Shown here one piece after another: positions 10,233 through 19,990 of a stretch of 64,000 nt of DNA. The stretch is from assembly GCF_000787395.1 (NCBI RefSeq), contig NZ_JRAA01000001.1, forward strand, positions 62,001 to 126,000, written 5' to 3'. The position numbers were made by a program, and so were the translations under genes. Position 1 is the first letter of the stretch. Each line of letters opens with the position of its first letter. Source of the stretch: Solemya velum gill symbiont. Its GTDB lineage: Bacteria; Pseudomonadota; Gammaproteobacteria; Chromatiales; Chromatiaceae. The notes under the pieces were generated by a model that saw only the letters and a list, made by a program, of their open reading frames with translations, did not search any database and was not told where the DNA came from.

Positions 10233-11107
10233 CAGGATTCAGAGAATACCAGGCGTCCGTCAAACACCGGGCCGTCGACACAGACACGTTTCATTTGTAC
10301 GCCACTGTCGCTTTCGACAGGTACAACACACCCGGCGCAGCCGCCTACTGCACACGCCATGAACTCTTCCAGTGATGTCTGAACATTGACATCGAATTCA
10401 CGCGCCAGGTCGACCACGGCCTGCAGCATTGGATGGGGTCCGCAGCTGTAGATAGTCGTATCGTCCAGTTCCTCTCTTGTCCGTTGTGCGAGATAGTTGC
10501 GAGCCACATCGGTCACATAGCCTTGCTGGCACCCGGCATAACCTTGCAGGCTGGCGAGTCTCGATGCAATGCCCCAGTCGTCCAATAGCGGCATTGCCGC
10601 GATGACTCCCTCGTCCATGCCGTCAACGATATGTTGTGAGGGTTTGGGAGTGAAAGGGAATGGAACCTCGGATCCAAGTACTGCAAAACAACTATGGCCA
10701 TCAAGATGACGCAGTTCATCAGCAAGAAAAATCATCGGTGGCATGCCGACGCCTCCGCCAATCAGGAGTGAACGCCCCGATTCGATTTCAAAACGGTTAC
10801 CGATGGGCCCCATGATGCTGATGTTTTCACCTGCCTGTCGCTGCGAAAGCAGTGACGTGCCCTGGCCGACGCGTTTATAAAGGAAATCTACCCACCCCTC
10901 TTTAACCGAGACACGCATGATGGAGATGGGGCGTCTCAGCGGCTGCAGTGGATCGACCTGCAGGTGGGAAAACTGCCCGGGCTTGGCTTCAGCTGCACAC
11001 TTTGGTGCGTGTACACGCATAACGAACTGCTCACCTTCATACTCTTCGTGCGACAGGATGAGTGCATCTTCAACGAAGATGGTATCGCGATGATTTTTCA
11101 TTTGCAT
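10232..11107 (-). CDS. Dihydroorotate dehydrogenase electron-transfer subunit-like (PyrK family)
   Basis: 291 residues (or 289 from the second ATG). Ferredoxin-reductase fold: FAD-binding RRPISIMRV, NAD-binding LLIGGGVGMPPMIFLADEL and SCGPHPMLQ, then a C-terminal [2Fe-2S] site CAVGGCAGC plus a Cys twelve to thirteen residues on, as in PyrK. In class 1B enzymes PyrK passes electrons from PyrD to NAD+. No pyrD lies nearby, so the partner is unknown; the protein could serve another oxidoreductase. It follows pyrC' by 11 bases in the pyr cluster, which supports a pyrimidine link. Confidence 0.8.
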   Translation of the reverse strand: MQMKNHRDTIFVEDALILSHEEYEGEQFVMRVHAPKCAAEAKPGQFSHLQVDPLQPLRRPISIMRVSVKEGWVDFLYKRVGQGTSLLSQRQAGENISIMGPIGNRFEIESGRSLLIGGGVGMPPMIFLADELRHLDGHSCFAVLGSEVPFPFTPKPSQHIVDGMDEGVIAAMPLLDDWGIASRLASLQGYAGCQQGYVTDVARNYLAQRTREELDDTTIYSCGPHPMLQAVVDLAREFDVNVQTSLEEFMACAVGGCAGCVVPVESDSGVQMKRVCVDGPVFDGRLVFSES

Positions 11108-11118
11108 AGGGAATCGTG

Positions 11119-12402
11119 TTAACTGGTGTAGGTCATTCGACCTTCAAAAAATGTATGTTTGATTTTACCGAGGAAGCGCCAGTCATCAAAAGGCGTATTC
11201 TGTCCTTCGCTGAGCATTTCATCAGCCTTGAATTGCCAATTGCATTCTGCATCGTAGAGACATAGGTCAGCCTCCTGGCCAACAGCAAGCTTTCCCATCG
11301 GCAGGCGTGCAATCCTGGCCGGCCCGGCGATCAGCAGTTCAAGTGCACGTTGCAGGGTAATAATATTCTCATCGACCAGTTTCAGCGTCAGTGGAAACAG
11401 CGTTTCCAGTCCGGAAAGCCCTGGTTCTGTCGAGGGGAAGGGCGCCATTTTGGCATCCGGTTCGTGTGGTTCATGTGCCGAGCAGATTGCCGAGATGGTT
11501 CCATCGGCAATTCCCCGGCGCAGGGCATCACGATCTTCCTGAGTGCGAAGAGGTGGCAGCAGGTGGCAGTTGGAATTGAATTCGTCAACATCCAGTTCAG
11601 TCAGGTGAAGCTGGTGAGCTGCGACATCGGCCGTGATTGGCAATCCTTCCGATTGTGCTGTAGCAATCATATCAACAGCAGCTGCTGTCGAAATTTGCTG
11701 CAGGTGGAGTTGTGCACCCGTAAAGCGAGCCAGTTCAATCATGCCTGAAACGGCTATACATTCAGCACTTGACGGGATGCCAGGGAGTCCAAGTCGAGCT
11801 GACACCTTGCCCTCGTGAGCAATGCCGTGATTGGCGAGTTCGTGATCGAGCGGCTGCAGAAACAGCGGGATATCCCAGGTTGATGCATACTCCATCGCTC
11901 GCCGCAGCACCAGGCTGTTGGCAAGAGGAAAGCGTGCATTGCTGATCGCGATACAGCCACCGGTGACCAGTGCCGCCATCTCTGTCAGGCGGTTGCCCTC
12001 GAGTCCGACTGTCATGGCACCGGTCGAGAGGACGCGACTGTTGGCGCTCATTTTTGCCCGGCGCCGGATGAGTTCGGCAACTGCAGGAGTATCGATAACG
12101 GGTGACGTATCAGGTGGGCAGATCACGGTTGTAACCCCGCCACGTGCAGCAGCCCGGGTTTCGGAAACAATAGTGCCTTTCTTCTCATCGCCTGGCTCGC
12201 GCAGTCTTGCGTTGAGATCGATAAAACCGGGAACCAGGGTTAGCCCTGAAGCGTCAATTTGTCTGTCGGGAGTGAAGTCATCCGGTGCTTCACCTATCGC
12301 GTAGATGCTTCCATCGGCGATGTGTAGATCACCTGTCTGGTCAAGACCGGTTTGCGGATCAAGAAGGCGTGCCGCTGTGATGCTGATGCGTTCGCTTTTC
12401 AT
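11119..12402 (-). CDS. pyrC': Dihydroorotase-like pseudoenzyme PyrC' (PyrX)
   Basis: 427 residues of class I dihydroorotase fold, but the catalytic metal ligands are gone. The DxHxH motif reads [12 protein letters not shown] (Asn64 and Arg66 in place of His), the HxxHxST region reads LHLQQIST, and the usual ICSDHAPH reads ICSAHEPH. In Pseudomonas such inactive PyrC' subunits are structural partners that are needed for the aspartate carbamoyltransferase PyrB to assemble and work. The ATGA overlap with pyrB and the tight pyrR-pyrB-pyrC' order are the same as there. A separate active PyrC must be encoded elsewhere. Confidence 0.9.
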   Translation of the reverse strand: MKSERISITAARLLDPQTGLDQTGDLHIADGSIYAIGEAPDDFTPDRQIDASGLTLVPGFIDLNARLREPGDEKKGTIVSETRAAARGGVTTVICPPDTSPVIDTPAVAELIRRRAKMSANSRVLSTGAMTVGLEGNRLTEMAALVTGGCIAISNARFPLANSLVLRRAMEYASTWDIPLFLQPLDHELANHGIAHEGKVSARLGLPGIPSSAECIAVSGMIELARFTGAQLHLQQISTAAAVDMIATAQSEGLPITADVAAHQLHLTELDVDEFNSNCHLLPPLRTQEDRDALRRGIADGTISAICSAHEPHEPDAKMAPFPSTEPGLSGLETLFPLTLKLVDENIITLQRALELLIAGPARIARLPMGKLAVGQEADLCLYDAECNWQFKADEMLSEGQNTPFDDWRFLGKIKHTFFEGRMTYTS

Positions 12403-13379
12403 GCGCTTTCTCCACCCAGTGCGCGTGGGTTCATTGCCATTGCCATGACGGCCATTCGAATCGCAATACCATTGCTGACCTGCTCAAGGATGACGGACTG
12501 CGGGCCATCTGCAACTTCCGACTCGATTTCAACTCCGCGGTTAAGCGGGCCCGGATGCATCACTATGGCATCGGGACTGGCCAGTTTCATACGTGCCTGG
12601 GTGACACCGAAGCGCTGAAAATACTCCTGTTCAGAAGCGAGCAGGGCGCCGTCCATACGCTCTTTCTGCAGTCTCAGCATGATGACGACATCGGCATCTG
12701 TAATGCCTTCCTCGAGATCGTGAAAGACATGTACGCCAAGTGACTCACGTGCATCGTGCGGTAGCAGTGTTTTCGGTGCGATAACGCGTACCTCGGAAAC
12801 ACCGAGAGTGTTGAGAGCAAGAATTTGTGAGCGTGCGACCCGTGAGTGAAGTATGTCACCGATAATGGCGACCTTCAGCGGTGTGAAATCTCCTTTCATC
12901 TGGCGAATGGTAAAGACGTCGAGCATCGCCTGTGTCGGGTGGGCATGTCTGCCGTCACCGGCGTTGATTACGCTGACTCCGGGGCGTGCATGTTGTGCAA
13001 TAAAATGCGCAGCACCACTGTCGGCGTGTCGAATCACGAACATGTCGACATGCATCGCTTCAAGATTGCGCAATGTGTCCAGCAGGGTTTCGCCCTTGGC
13101 TGTGGCAGAGACGCTGATATTCAGGTTGAGTACGTCGGCAGAGAGACGCTTTGCAGCCAGTTCGAAAGTTGTTCTTGTGCGTGTGCTGTTTTCAAAAAAG
13201 AGGTTGGCAACAACCTTGCCGCGCAGAGCCGGCACCTTTTTTACACTGCGGTCACTGACATTGAGAAATGATTCTGCAACATCGAGAATTGAGACGAGGT
13301 GTTCCCGTTTCAGGCCGTCGATAGTAAGGAAGTGTTTCAGGCTTCCGTTGTCATCGAGTTGCAGATTGGCTGAATTCAT
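12399..13379 (-). CDS. pyrB: Aspartate carbamoyltransferase catalytic chain
   Basis: 326 residues from the ATG at 13379 ([12 protein letters not shown]); a longer in-frame start would run into pyrR. It joins carbamoyl phosphate and aspartate, the first committed pyrimidine step. The carbamoyl-phosphate site [19 protein letters not shown], the [14 protein letters not shown] segment, [11 protein letters not shown] and [12 protein letters not shown] are all present. No pyrI is nearby, consistent with the class A PyrB-PyrC' dodecamer instead of the E. coli-type complex. Confidence 0.96.
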   Translation of the reverse strand: MNSANLQLDDNGSLKHFLTIDGLKREHLVSILDVAESFLNVSDRSVKKVPALRGKVVANLFFENSTRTRTTFELAAKRLSADVLNLNISVSATAKGETLLDTLRNLEAMHVDMFVIRHADSGAAHFIAQHARPGVSVINAGDGRHAHPTQAMLDVFTIRQMKGDFTPLKVAIIGDILHSRVARSQILALNTLGVSEVRVIAPKTLLPHDARESLGVHVFHDLEEGITDADVVIMLRLQKERMDGALLASEQEYFQRFGVTQARMKLASPDAIVMHPGPLNRGVEIESEVADGPQSVILEQVSNGIAIRMAVMAMAMNPRALGGESA

Positions 13380-13392
13380 GGCGCGGATTATC

Positions 13393-13914
13393 TCATTGTC
13401 GTGACCCGATGACCAGTTCCATATCATCCTCGCCGGTCAGCTTGATCTGTTCGTTGGATGTGAGGGTGACTTCCAGGCCAATGATATCGGCCTGTACCGG
13501 CAGTTCTCTGCCGTCACGGTCAACCAGTGCGGCGAGCGTAACCGACGCAGGGCGCCCGTAATCAAATATCTCGTTGAGTGCGGCACGAATGGTGCGGCCT
13601 GTATGGATAACGTCATCTACCAGCAGGATATGGCGGCCATCGATATCAAAGGAAATCTGTGATGGTTTGACTTCCGGGTTGAGACCGATCTGGCTGAAAT
13701 CGTCACGGTAGAAAGCGATATCCAGGGTGCCCAGCGGTTCTGTTATACCCAGCTTTTCGTGCAGTGCCTCTGCGACAAGGACACCACCTGTTCGTATTCC
13801 GATGATGGCGAAATTTTCAAGGTTGCGCTGCTCAGCCAGGGCACGGGTTTTTTGTGCCATGCCGTCGATGACGCTGAGGATGCCTTCGTGCGAGAGAAAT
13901 GATTGTAATTCCAT
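13393..13914 (-). CDS. pyrR: PyrR: uracil phosphoribosyltransferase/pyr regulator homologue
   Basis: 173 residues. The PRPP-binding signature [18 protein letters not shown] and [17 protein letters not shown] are clear. In Bacillus PyrR is an attenuation protein binding pyr mRNA and also a uracil phosphoribosyltransferase; in gammaproteobacteria the regulatory role is less certain. It starts 20 bases after ruvX and ends 13 bases before pyrB. Confidence 0.94.
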   Translation of the reverse strand: MELQSFLSHEGILSVIDGMAQKTRALAEQRNLENFAIIGIRTGGVLVAEALHEKLGITEPLGTLDIAFYRDDFSQIGLNPEVKPSQISFDIDGRHILLVDDVIHTGRTIRAALNEIFDYGRPASVTLAALVDRDGRELPVQADIIGLEVTLTSNEQIKLTGEDDMELVIGSRQ

Positions 13915-13934
13915 AATAGTCTACTTTGTCTGTT

Positions 13935-14348
13935 TTATTGGTTCAGCCAGGTTTCGAGTATCAGGCTGGCAGCTGCTGCATCCAGTTCACCACTCGTTTC
14001 GGCATCTGCACCAAGGTGACGTTGTGCCTCGACAGAGGTAAGGCGTTCATCAATCATGTGCACCGGCAGATGAAAACGGCCATTCAGTTGTCTGGCAAAG
14101 CGTTTTGCTTTTTCGGCAACCTCTGATTCAGTATCGTCCATATTGTACGGCAGACCAACAACAAGTGCGCCGGGTTTCCACTCATCAATAATTGCGGCAA
14201 TTCGCACCCAGTCAGGTTTGCTATTGATTGTTTTGACTGTTTCAAGAGGATTTGCCGTACCAGTCAGGGTTTGTCCGACTGCCACGCCGATCCTGACGGT
14301 GCCATAATCAAAACCGAGAAGTGTTGATACCGGTTTGTCTGTGCTCAT
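13935..14348 (-). CDS. ruvX: RuvX/YqgF putative Holliday junction resolvase or pre-16S rRNA nuclease
   Basis: 137 residues, RNase H-like fold: LGFDYGTVRIGVAVGQ with the first catalytic Asp, VVGLPYNMD, and IDERLTSVEAQRHL, with a further Asp near the C-terminus (SGELDAAAASLIL). In E. coli YqgF matures the 5' end of 16S rRNA. It overlaps yqgE by four bases (ATGA-type), a pairing conserved across proteobacteria. Confidence 0.95.
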   Translation of the reverse strand: MSTDKPVSTLLGFDYGTVRIGVAVGQTLTGTANPLETVKTINSKPDWVRIAAIIDEWKPGALVVGLPYNMDDTESEVAEKAKRFARQLNGRFHLPVHMIDERLTSVEAQRHLGADAETSGELDAAAASLILETWLNQ

Positions 14349-14905
14349 GCGTGACCGGCTTCCGAGCTTAACAGGGAAATATCCACGCCGATCAGTTGCT
14401 CAGCTGCAGACCAGCGTTTCTCAACTGGCAGATTGAAAATGATGTCCTTGTCGGCACGCCCGGAGAGCCAGCTGTTTTCAGAGATTTCCCTCTCCAGCTG
14501 ACCGGCTGCCCAGCCGGCATAGCCAAGTGCCACCAGGCTGTTGCGTGGACCATTGCCTTGGGCAATAGCCTCGAGGATATCTTTCGAGGTGGTGACGCAC
14601 AGCGCTTTTTCTATCTGCAGTGATGATGCCCAGGTAACAGCATCCCCGTCATGCAGGACGAAGCCCCTGTCTTCCTGTACCGGGCCTCCGAGATAGAGGG
14701 AATTTCCGAGGGCTTTTGTGCCTGGCGAGGCTTCGATCTTTAACTGCCCGAACATCTCTTCAAGGGTAATTTCGAGTGGATGATTGATGACAATACCCAT
14801 GGCACCGTCTTCACTGTGCTCGACAATATAGGTGACCGACTGGAAAAAGTTCTGATCCATCAGTCCCGGCATTGCAATCAGAAAGTGATCCGTGAGCTTG
14901 TTCAT
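14345..14905 (-). CDS. yqgE: YqgE/AlgH family protein
   Basis: 186 residues with the family's opening NKLTDHFLIAMPGLMDQNFFQSVTYI..., the GAMGIVINHPL segment and the VALGYAGWAAGQLEREI signature. The family has a known fold but no agreed function; in Pseudomonas AlgH influences alginate regulation. It begins at the base after the tonB-like stop codon and overlaps ruvX. Confidence 0.95.
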   Translation of the reverse strand: MNKLTDHFLIAMPGLMDQNFFQSVTYIVEHSEDGAMGIVINHPLEITLEEMFGQLKIEASPGTKALGNSLYLGGPVQEDRGFVLHDGDAVTWASSLQIEKALCVTTSKDILEAIAQGNGPRNSLVALGYAGWAAGQLEREISENSWLSGRADKDIIFNLPVEKRWSAAEQLIGVDISLLSSEAGHA

Positions 14906-15790
14906 TCAATTGATCCTCGTTTCAAGAGAGCCATCATCAAGGAAATACCAGGTGCGACTGATAACCAGTTCATCATGCTTTTTTCTGAGTTCTTCATTAA
15001 AAGGAGGAAATGGGGCTGACAGGCGGGCAATTTCAAGTGCGGCATCATTGATAACTGAAGAATTGGATGGTTCCTGGAGTTGCACGTCCCGTAGTGTGCC
15101 ATCCGCTGTGACGGTGATAGTAACCAGCACCTTGCCGGAAGCACCGGCCGGGTAGTAGATCTTGCCGGTGCGCTCAATTTTTCTGCGCCACTGCTCCATG
15201 TATTCAGCGTAGATGTGTGCCTTGGTGGAGGCTGAAATAAACCCGCGCTTGGGAATCTTGGCATATGCACGTGTCTTCTCATCGAGTTCTGCGGTAAGAC
15301 GTTCGATGCGTTTCTGTGTATTGGCAAGCAGCTGTGCCGGTGTCTGCTGTCTTTCCGTGAGCTGGTTTTTGTCGGGCTGCTGACTCACCTGGTCCGGGCG
15401 TGGTTTGGAAACAGTCATGATCGGTGTGTCATCCGACCTTGCCATCTCATCCACCTGTGGAGGTGAGTATTCCGCCTTGTTGATAATGTCAGTCTGTATT
15501 TCAAAAGGCGCTTCCATGGCATTGCTCTGGGTCGGTTTTTCACGTTCCTGGGTGTTGCCGCTGCCAAGTTGTGACGCGGTTGCGAGGAAGTCTGCAATTT
15601 CAGGTTCCTCGGCGTCTGGATTCGGCCTGACCACGGTGATTTCCAGTTTTGTATCGATGGAGGTGTCTGCCGGACTGAAATCGAAATTGAGAACGAGTAT
15701 TCCGACCGCATGCAGCAGAGTTGCCGCAAGCAGCGTATGCCCAAGGCTGATCCGGTTCCAGTCGATTGTCAGTTCTGAAAAATTACGCAT
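14906..15790 (-). CDS. TonB-family energy transducer
   Basis: 294 residues. A single N-terminal transmembrane helix (about 18-36) follows a short cytoplasmic segment; a long Pro/Glu/Gln-rich periplasmic linker with a coiled-coil-like stretch (QKRIERLTAELDEKTRAYAK) leads to a C-terminal TonB domain (YPAGASGKVLVTITVTADGTLRDVQL... SAPFPPF). No exbB/exbD is adjacent. In gshB-tonB-yqgE-ruvX order this is the conserved chromosomal TonB-like gene found in many pseudomonads and relatives, whose receptor is unknown. Confidence 0.88.
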   Translation of the reverse strand: MRNFSELTIDWNRISLGHTLLAATLLHAVGILVLNFDFSPADTSIDTKLEITVVRPNPDAEEPEIADFLATASQLGSGNTQEREKPTQSNAMEAPFEIQTDIINKAEYSPPQVDEMARSDDTPIMTVSKPRPDQVSQQPDKNQLTERQQTPAQLLANTQKRIERLTAELDEKTRAYAKIPKRGFISASTKAHIYAEYMEQWRRKIERTGKIYYPAGASGKVLVTITVTADGTLRDVQLQEPSNSSVINDAALEIARLSAPFPPFNEELRKKHDELVISRTWYFLDDGSLETRIN

Positions 15791-15802
15791 GCTTCTGTAG
15801 TG

Positions 15803-16762
15803 CTAGCTGGCGCCTGCGCATCTCTCTTCGATGGCATCAAACAGGTCTGCACTGATATTGAGGTCAAATTGCGCATCAAGTTCACGGATGCAGGTGGGGC
15901 TGGTGATGTTGATTTCAGTCAGGTAATCACCAATGACATCGATGCCGGCAAACAGGATGCCCTGTTCTCGCAGAAACTCTCCGACTGTTGATGCAATTTC
16001 CAAGTCGCGTTCACTGAGTGGCTGACCAGCGCCTGTTCCACCGGCAGCAAGATTGCCACGGAATTCATCCTCGCTGGGTATACGGGCGAGAGCATAGGGG
16101 GCGGGTTTACCATCAACGATCAGGATGCGCTTGTCGCCAGCACTGATTTCCGGGATGAAGCCCTGTGCCATGATTACACGGCTGCTCCGGTTGGTCACAG
16201 TTTCCAGTATGACATTGGTATTGAGATCGCCGTGTTGCAGCTTGAATATCGATTCCCCACCCATGGTATCGATCGGTTTGACGACAATTTCACCGTGCGT
16301 TTCGAGGAAGGATTTCAATTCATCAGAATTGCCTGAAACCAGTGCAGGCGTACAGAATTGTGGGAAATGGCTGATCGCAAGTTTTTCGTTGAAGTTGCGC
16401 AGTGCTGCTGGAGGGTTTACGACCAGTGTTCCCTCGCTTTCGGCCAGGTCGAGAAACCATGTCAGGGTGATATAACCGATATCAAATGGCGGATCCTTGC
16501 GCATCAGTATGGTATCGCATTGCGAAAGTGGTACATGCCGTCCCTCGCCGAAACTGAACCACTCGTTATCGCTGTCGGTGACGCTCAGTGATCTCTGCCT
16601 GGCCCATGCCCGGCCATTGACGAGTGAGAGGTCACTCGCCTCCATGTACCAGATTTTGTGGCCACGCCTCTGCGCCTCGAGCAGCATTGCAAAACTGCTG
16701 TCCTTGTATCTCTTGATAGACTCAATAGGATCCATCAGGATCCCGACTGACAACTGGGTCAA
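15803..16762 (-). CDS. gshB: Glutathione synthetase
   Basis: 319 residues, full length. ATP-grasp enzyme that adds glycine to gamma-glutamylcysteine. Signatures: GILMDPIESIKRYKDSSFAMLLEAQRRGH, LMRKDPPFD, VVNPPAALRNFNEKLAI, KPIDTMGGESIF, RILIVDGKP and the GIDVIGDYLTEINITSPTCIREL metal/ADP site. It is divergent from the pil-chp operon across about 220 bases, an arrangement shared with Pseudomonas. Confidence 0.97.
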   Translation of the reverse strand: MTQLSVGILMDPIESIKRYKDSSFAMLLEAQRRGHKIWYMEASDLSLVNGRAWARQRSLSVTDSDNEWFSFGEGRHVPLSQCDTILMRKDPPFDIGYITLTWFLDLAESEGTLVVNPPAALRNFNEKLAISHFPQFCTPALVSGNSDELKSFLETHGEIVVKPIDTMGGESIFKLQHGDLNTNVILETVTNRSSRVIMAQGFIPEISAGDKRILIVDGKPAPYALARIPSEDEFRGNLAAGGTGAGQPLSERDLEIASTVGEFLREQGILFAGIDVIGDYLTEINITSPTCIRELDAQFDLNISADLFDAIEERCAGAS

Positions 16763-16986
16763 AACCGTACCTGTATATTGTCTTTAATATCTTTTTATTG
16801 TGCCATAGATAGCTACACGGTTGTTGTTCGTGAACACTCCCTGCATGTGCAGAATTTACCTCGTCAAAATAAGGGAGGGAAACGTTTTACCACCGGGCAA
16901 AGCCTGTATAATGGCGCAAATTGCCTGAGAACAGCCGCCCAGCGTGGGTCGGCGCCTTCAAAAGAACCGAATGGGAAGCACCTGCT

Positions 16987-17376
16987 GTGAGTGAACAGGG
17001 GAAACAGAATCGCACAGTGATGCTGGTAGATGACAGCCTCACAATCCGTCGCAGTGCGGAACTGCTTTTGACCCAGGCCGGTTTTGATGTGATCAGTGTT
17101 GCCGACGGCTTCGATGCGCTTGGGGCTGTGTCTGACCATGTGCCAGATATCATACTCATGGATATCAATATGCCGCGTCTTGATGGCTACCGGGCTTGTC
17201 TCCTGCTCAAGCAGAATGCATTAACCTGTGATATACCCATCATCATGCTGTCTGGCTCAAATAGCCCTTTTGACAGGGCGAGAGGAAACCTCGCAGGAGC
17301 GACAAGTTTCCTCACCAAGCCTTTTTCCGGCGATGAACTCCTGCGCGAAGTTCGTACACAATTGCCTGCATCCTGA
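16987..17376 (+). CDS. pilG: Twitching motility response regulator PilG
   Basis: About 129 residues from the GTG at 16987, preceded by GGGA; the longer frame to 16921 has an N-terminus unlike the family. A single CheY-type receiver domain: MLVDDSLTIRRSAE, phospho-acceptor Asp in IILMDINMPRLDGY, the conserved Ser/Thr in IIMLSGSN and Lys in FLTKPFS. PilG is phosphorylated by the ChpA kinase and promotes pilus extension and cAMP signalling. PilH, normally next, is missing here. It is first in the pil-chp operon. Confidence 0.86.
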   Translation: MSEQGKQNRTVMLVDDSLTIRRSAELLLTQAGFDVISVADGFDALGAVSDHVPDIILMDINMPRLDGYRACLLLKQNALTCDIPIIMLSGSNSPFDRARGNLAGATSFLTKPFSGDELLREVRTQLPAS

Positions 17377-17388
17377 GAGAGTTGACCT

Positions 17389-17910
17389 GTGTCGAATAAA
17401 AAAAGCGGACAATCAGTTTCCTCACCTATTGCACTTCTAAGGAACATGCAACTGGCAGCTCAGGAAAATCCGCTGTTTCAGGTTGAAGTGGAGAGCCGCA
17501 GGGAAGCCTTTGTGGGTTTCAGCTTGTGTGGTACCGATTACCTTGCACCTCTCGCTTCAGTTCCTGAAATCATCAGGATTCCGGAAAATTTCGTTCCGGT
17601 TCCCGGTGTGAAAAAGTGGATGGCAGGATTGGCAAATGTACGTGGGGCGCTATTACCGCTGGTCGACTTTCAGCAGTTCCTGTGCCAACAGTCGGTTCAT
17701 CTTTCCAGCGCTGCTCGTGTACTCGTGATTGATCATGCTGATCTTCGCACAGGCCTGATAGTTCCAATGGCACACGGCCTGATCTATCTGGATAGCATGG
17801 AGCAACTGACCGGTGAAGGTGAGTCAATTCGGGCAGAGGAACGAGATTGGAAGCTGCTCGACATGGAGTGGCTGGTCACGAACCAGGATTTCCGGCAGGC
17901 GGTCACCTGA
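17389..17910 (+). CDS. pilI: CheW-like coupling protein PilI
   Basis: 173 residues from a GTG start. CheW domain: FVGFSLCGTDYLAPLASVPEII, VPGVKKWMAGLANVRGALLPLVDFQQFL and LVIDHADLRTGLIV. It couples the PilJ receptor to the ChpA kinase. It follows pilG by 12 bases and is 32 bases before pilJ. Confidence 0.93.
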   Translation: MSNKKSGQSVSSPIALLRNMQLAAQENPLFQVEVESRREAFVGFSLCGTDYLAPLASVPEIIRIPENFVPVPGVKKWMAGLANVRGALLPLVDFQQFLCQQSVHLSSAARVLVIDHADLRTGLIVPMAHGLIYLDSMEQLTGEGESIRAEERDWKLLDMEWLVTNQDFRQAVT

Positions 17911-17942
17911 GAATCAATCACAGTAAACCTAAGAAACAGACT

Positions 17943-19985
17943 ATGAAAAATCAGGAAGAATCACGGGGAATGGTTGTCCCGAACCTGGCAGTACTATTAA
18001 TCATTGCACTTGCATTGCTGGTAGCAACCCTGGTTCATATTGGCTCGTCAGCATCAGATAACGAGGCTTACCTTTTGAATACGCTCGAGCAACAGCGTGT
18101 TGTCGAGGAGTCTTTGCGTCACCTGGATACGGCAGCAAGTGGAGATATGGATGCATTTCCGCTTCTCAGCAGCACTCGCGAAGAGTATGAGCTGCTTCTC
18201 GGGGAATTGAAGAACGGAAATTCTGTCACAGGTCTGTCGCCTTCACCTGCAGTGGTGAGAAGCACGTTAAATGAAGTCGAAATAGCATGGCTCGAGATGC
18301 GTGGCCAAATCGATGGTTTGCTCAACAGTGAAGAAAAAGTGAGAGAGACATCATCTCTTATCGAAACAACCATGCAGCAGTTCCAGCAGATACAGGAAGG
18401 CATCCTGCGTGTTGTCCTCAGACTTGAGAAAATCGCGGCGCCCAAAAACCAGGTCTATCTTGCGATTCACCAGTTGCACGTCACAGAGCGTCTGTTGCGA
18501 CATCTGGGAGGGCTATTCAATTCAAACGACAGAACGCCAAAGTCGTTCGAAAGTATTGGCCAGGATGCTGCTTCACTCTCCCAGGTGCTCGATGGCATGG
18601 TGGAAGGTAATACGGTTCTCGGAATTGACAAGGTCGAGGATGACGAGGCTCGCGCGGAACTGGATAAGCTCGCCGATACCATCAGCCAGGGTCATGACAA
18701 TAGTGTTGCCCTCATTTCTCAGATGGCACTACTGGGACCTGTTCTTGACTCACTATCGGAAGTTGAACGGGTTTCTGGTCGACTGGATACGGGGCTAAAA
18801 GGCCTGATAGACAGTTATAGCCAGGTTCCCGGGCGTATGTCTATATCAGGTATCAGAGTTGGCCCCCGGGTTGCCTGGATTCTTGCTGTCATCAGTGGAT
18901 TACTGATTATTCTGATCATGGTCAGGCTGGTGACTGATGCAGATTGCAAGGATCCGGAAGGACAGGTCGAATATGAACAATACCGTCAGGAAAACATGGC
19001 TCTGCTTGATGAACTGGCTGATCTCACTGACGGTGACCTGACTGTAAGGGCCAGTGAGTCGTCTGAAGTGACGGGAATGCTGGCTACACCCATCAATTAC
19101 ACGATTCAGCAACTCGGTGACCTGGTCTCTGCTATTCAAGGCGCAACAGCTTCAATGCGTGGCAACACGCGTCTGACTCGCCAGGCTGCACTGGTTCTTG
19201 AGCAGCATATGAAAAAGCAGGTTGAGATGGGTGCCGATGTAAATGACAGAATAGGAAAACTTGAAGTTGAAATGCAACAGGTGTCATCCGCAGCCAAGGA
19301 GTCAGTTACCGTTGCATCCGAGTCAGGCAAGCTTGCGGGTGAGGGAAGTCGTGTTGCCGGCAACACCATCGAATCGATGAACAGGGTGCGTGGGCAGATA
19401 CAGGATACGGCAAGGCGCATCAAGCGTCTCGGTGAAAGCTCGCAGCAGATTGGCGAGATTACGGAGCTGATCGAGGATATCGCAGAACAGACCAATATCC
19501 TGGCAATGAACGCTGCAATGCAGGCCGCAAGTGCAGGAGAGGCGGGGCGTGGTTTTGCTGTTATTGTCGATGAAGTGCAGCGCCTTGCGGAACGCTCAAC
19601 CGAGGCTACGCATCAGATCGATGCGCTGGTTAGCAGTATTCAGACCGATACGCGTGACGCTGTAGAGTCAATGGAGACGAGTACCGGCGGCATAGTCGAA
19701 GGTGCACGACTTGCTGAAGATACCGGAAAAGTGCTCGATCAAATCAACACTGTTTCTGATAAGACTGTTCAGATTACCCAGCAATTGCTGGGTCGAGCAG
19801 ATGATCGCTCAAAGGCAATTGTTGAGTTAGGCGTGGTAGTCAATTCAATCAGCAAAAGCTCAGAGTCCGCACAAAAAGATACCAGGTTGGCAAAATCAGC
19901 CATGCAGGAGTTCGACAGGCTGACAACAGAATTGCAGGAAGCGATCTCCGGTTTTCGACTACCCGATATTGACAAGAACGGTTAA
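17943..19985 (+). CDS. pilJ: Methyl-accepting chemotaxis protein PilJ
   Basis: 680 residues from ATG 17943. An N-terminal transmembrane helix (about 12-31), a periplasmic domain of roughly 270 residues with the PilJ-type helical repeats, a second helix (about 304-323, AWILAVISGLLIILIMVRLV), a HAMP-like region and a cytoplasmic signalling hairpin whose tip reads IAEQTNILAMNAAMQAASAGEAGRGFAVIVDEVQRLAERS. It senses pilus state or surface contact and drives ChpA. An upstream frame extension overlaps pilI and is rejected. Confidence 0.95.
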   Translation: MKNQEESRGMVVPNLAVLLIIALALLVATLVHIGSSASDNEAYLLNTLEQQRVVEESLRHLDTAASGDMDAFPLLSSTREEYELLLGELKNGNSVTGLSPSPAVVRSTLNEVEIAWLEMRGQIDGLLNSEEKVRETSSLIETTMQQFQQIQEGILRVVLRLEKIAAPKNQVYLAIHQLHVTERLLRHLGGLFNSNDRTPKSFESIGQDAASLSQVLDGMVEGNTVLGIDKVEDDEARAELDKLADTISQGHDNSVALISQMALLGPVLDSLSEVERVSGRLDTGLKGLIDSYSQVPGRMSISGIRVGPRVAWILAVISGLLIILIMVRLVTDADCKDPEGQVEYEQYRQENMALLDELADLTDGDLTVRASESSEVTGMLATPINYTIQQLGDLVSAIQGATASMRGNTRLTRQAALVLEQHMKKQVEMGADVNDRIGKLEVEMQQVSSAAKESVTVASESGKLAGEGSRVAGNTIESMNRVRGQIQDTARRIKRLGESSQQIGEITELIEDIAEQTNILAMNAAMQAASAGEAGRGFAVIVDEVQRLAERSTEATHQIDALVSSIQTDTRDAVESMETSTGGIVEGARLAEDTGKVLDQINTVSDKTVQITQQLLGRADDRSKAIVELGVVVNSISKSSESAQKDTRLAKSAMQEFDRLTTELQEAISGFRLPDIDKNG

Positions 19986-19990
19986 TCATA

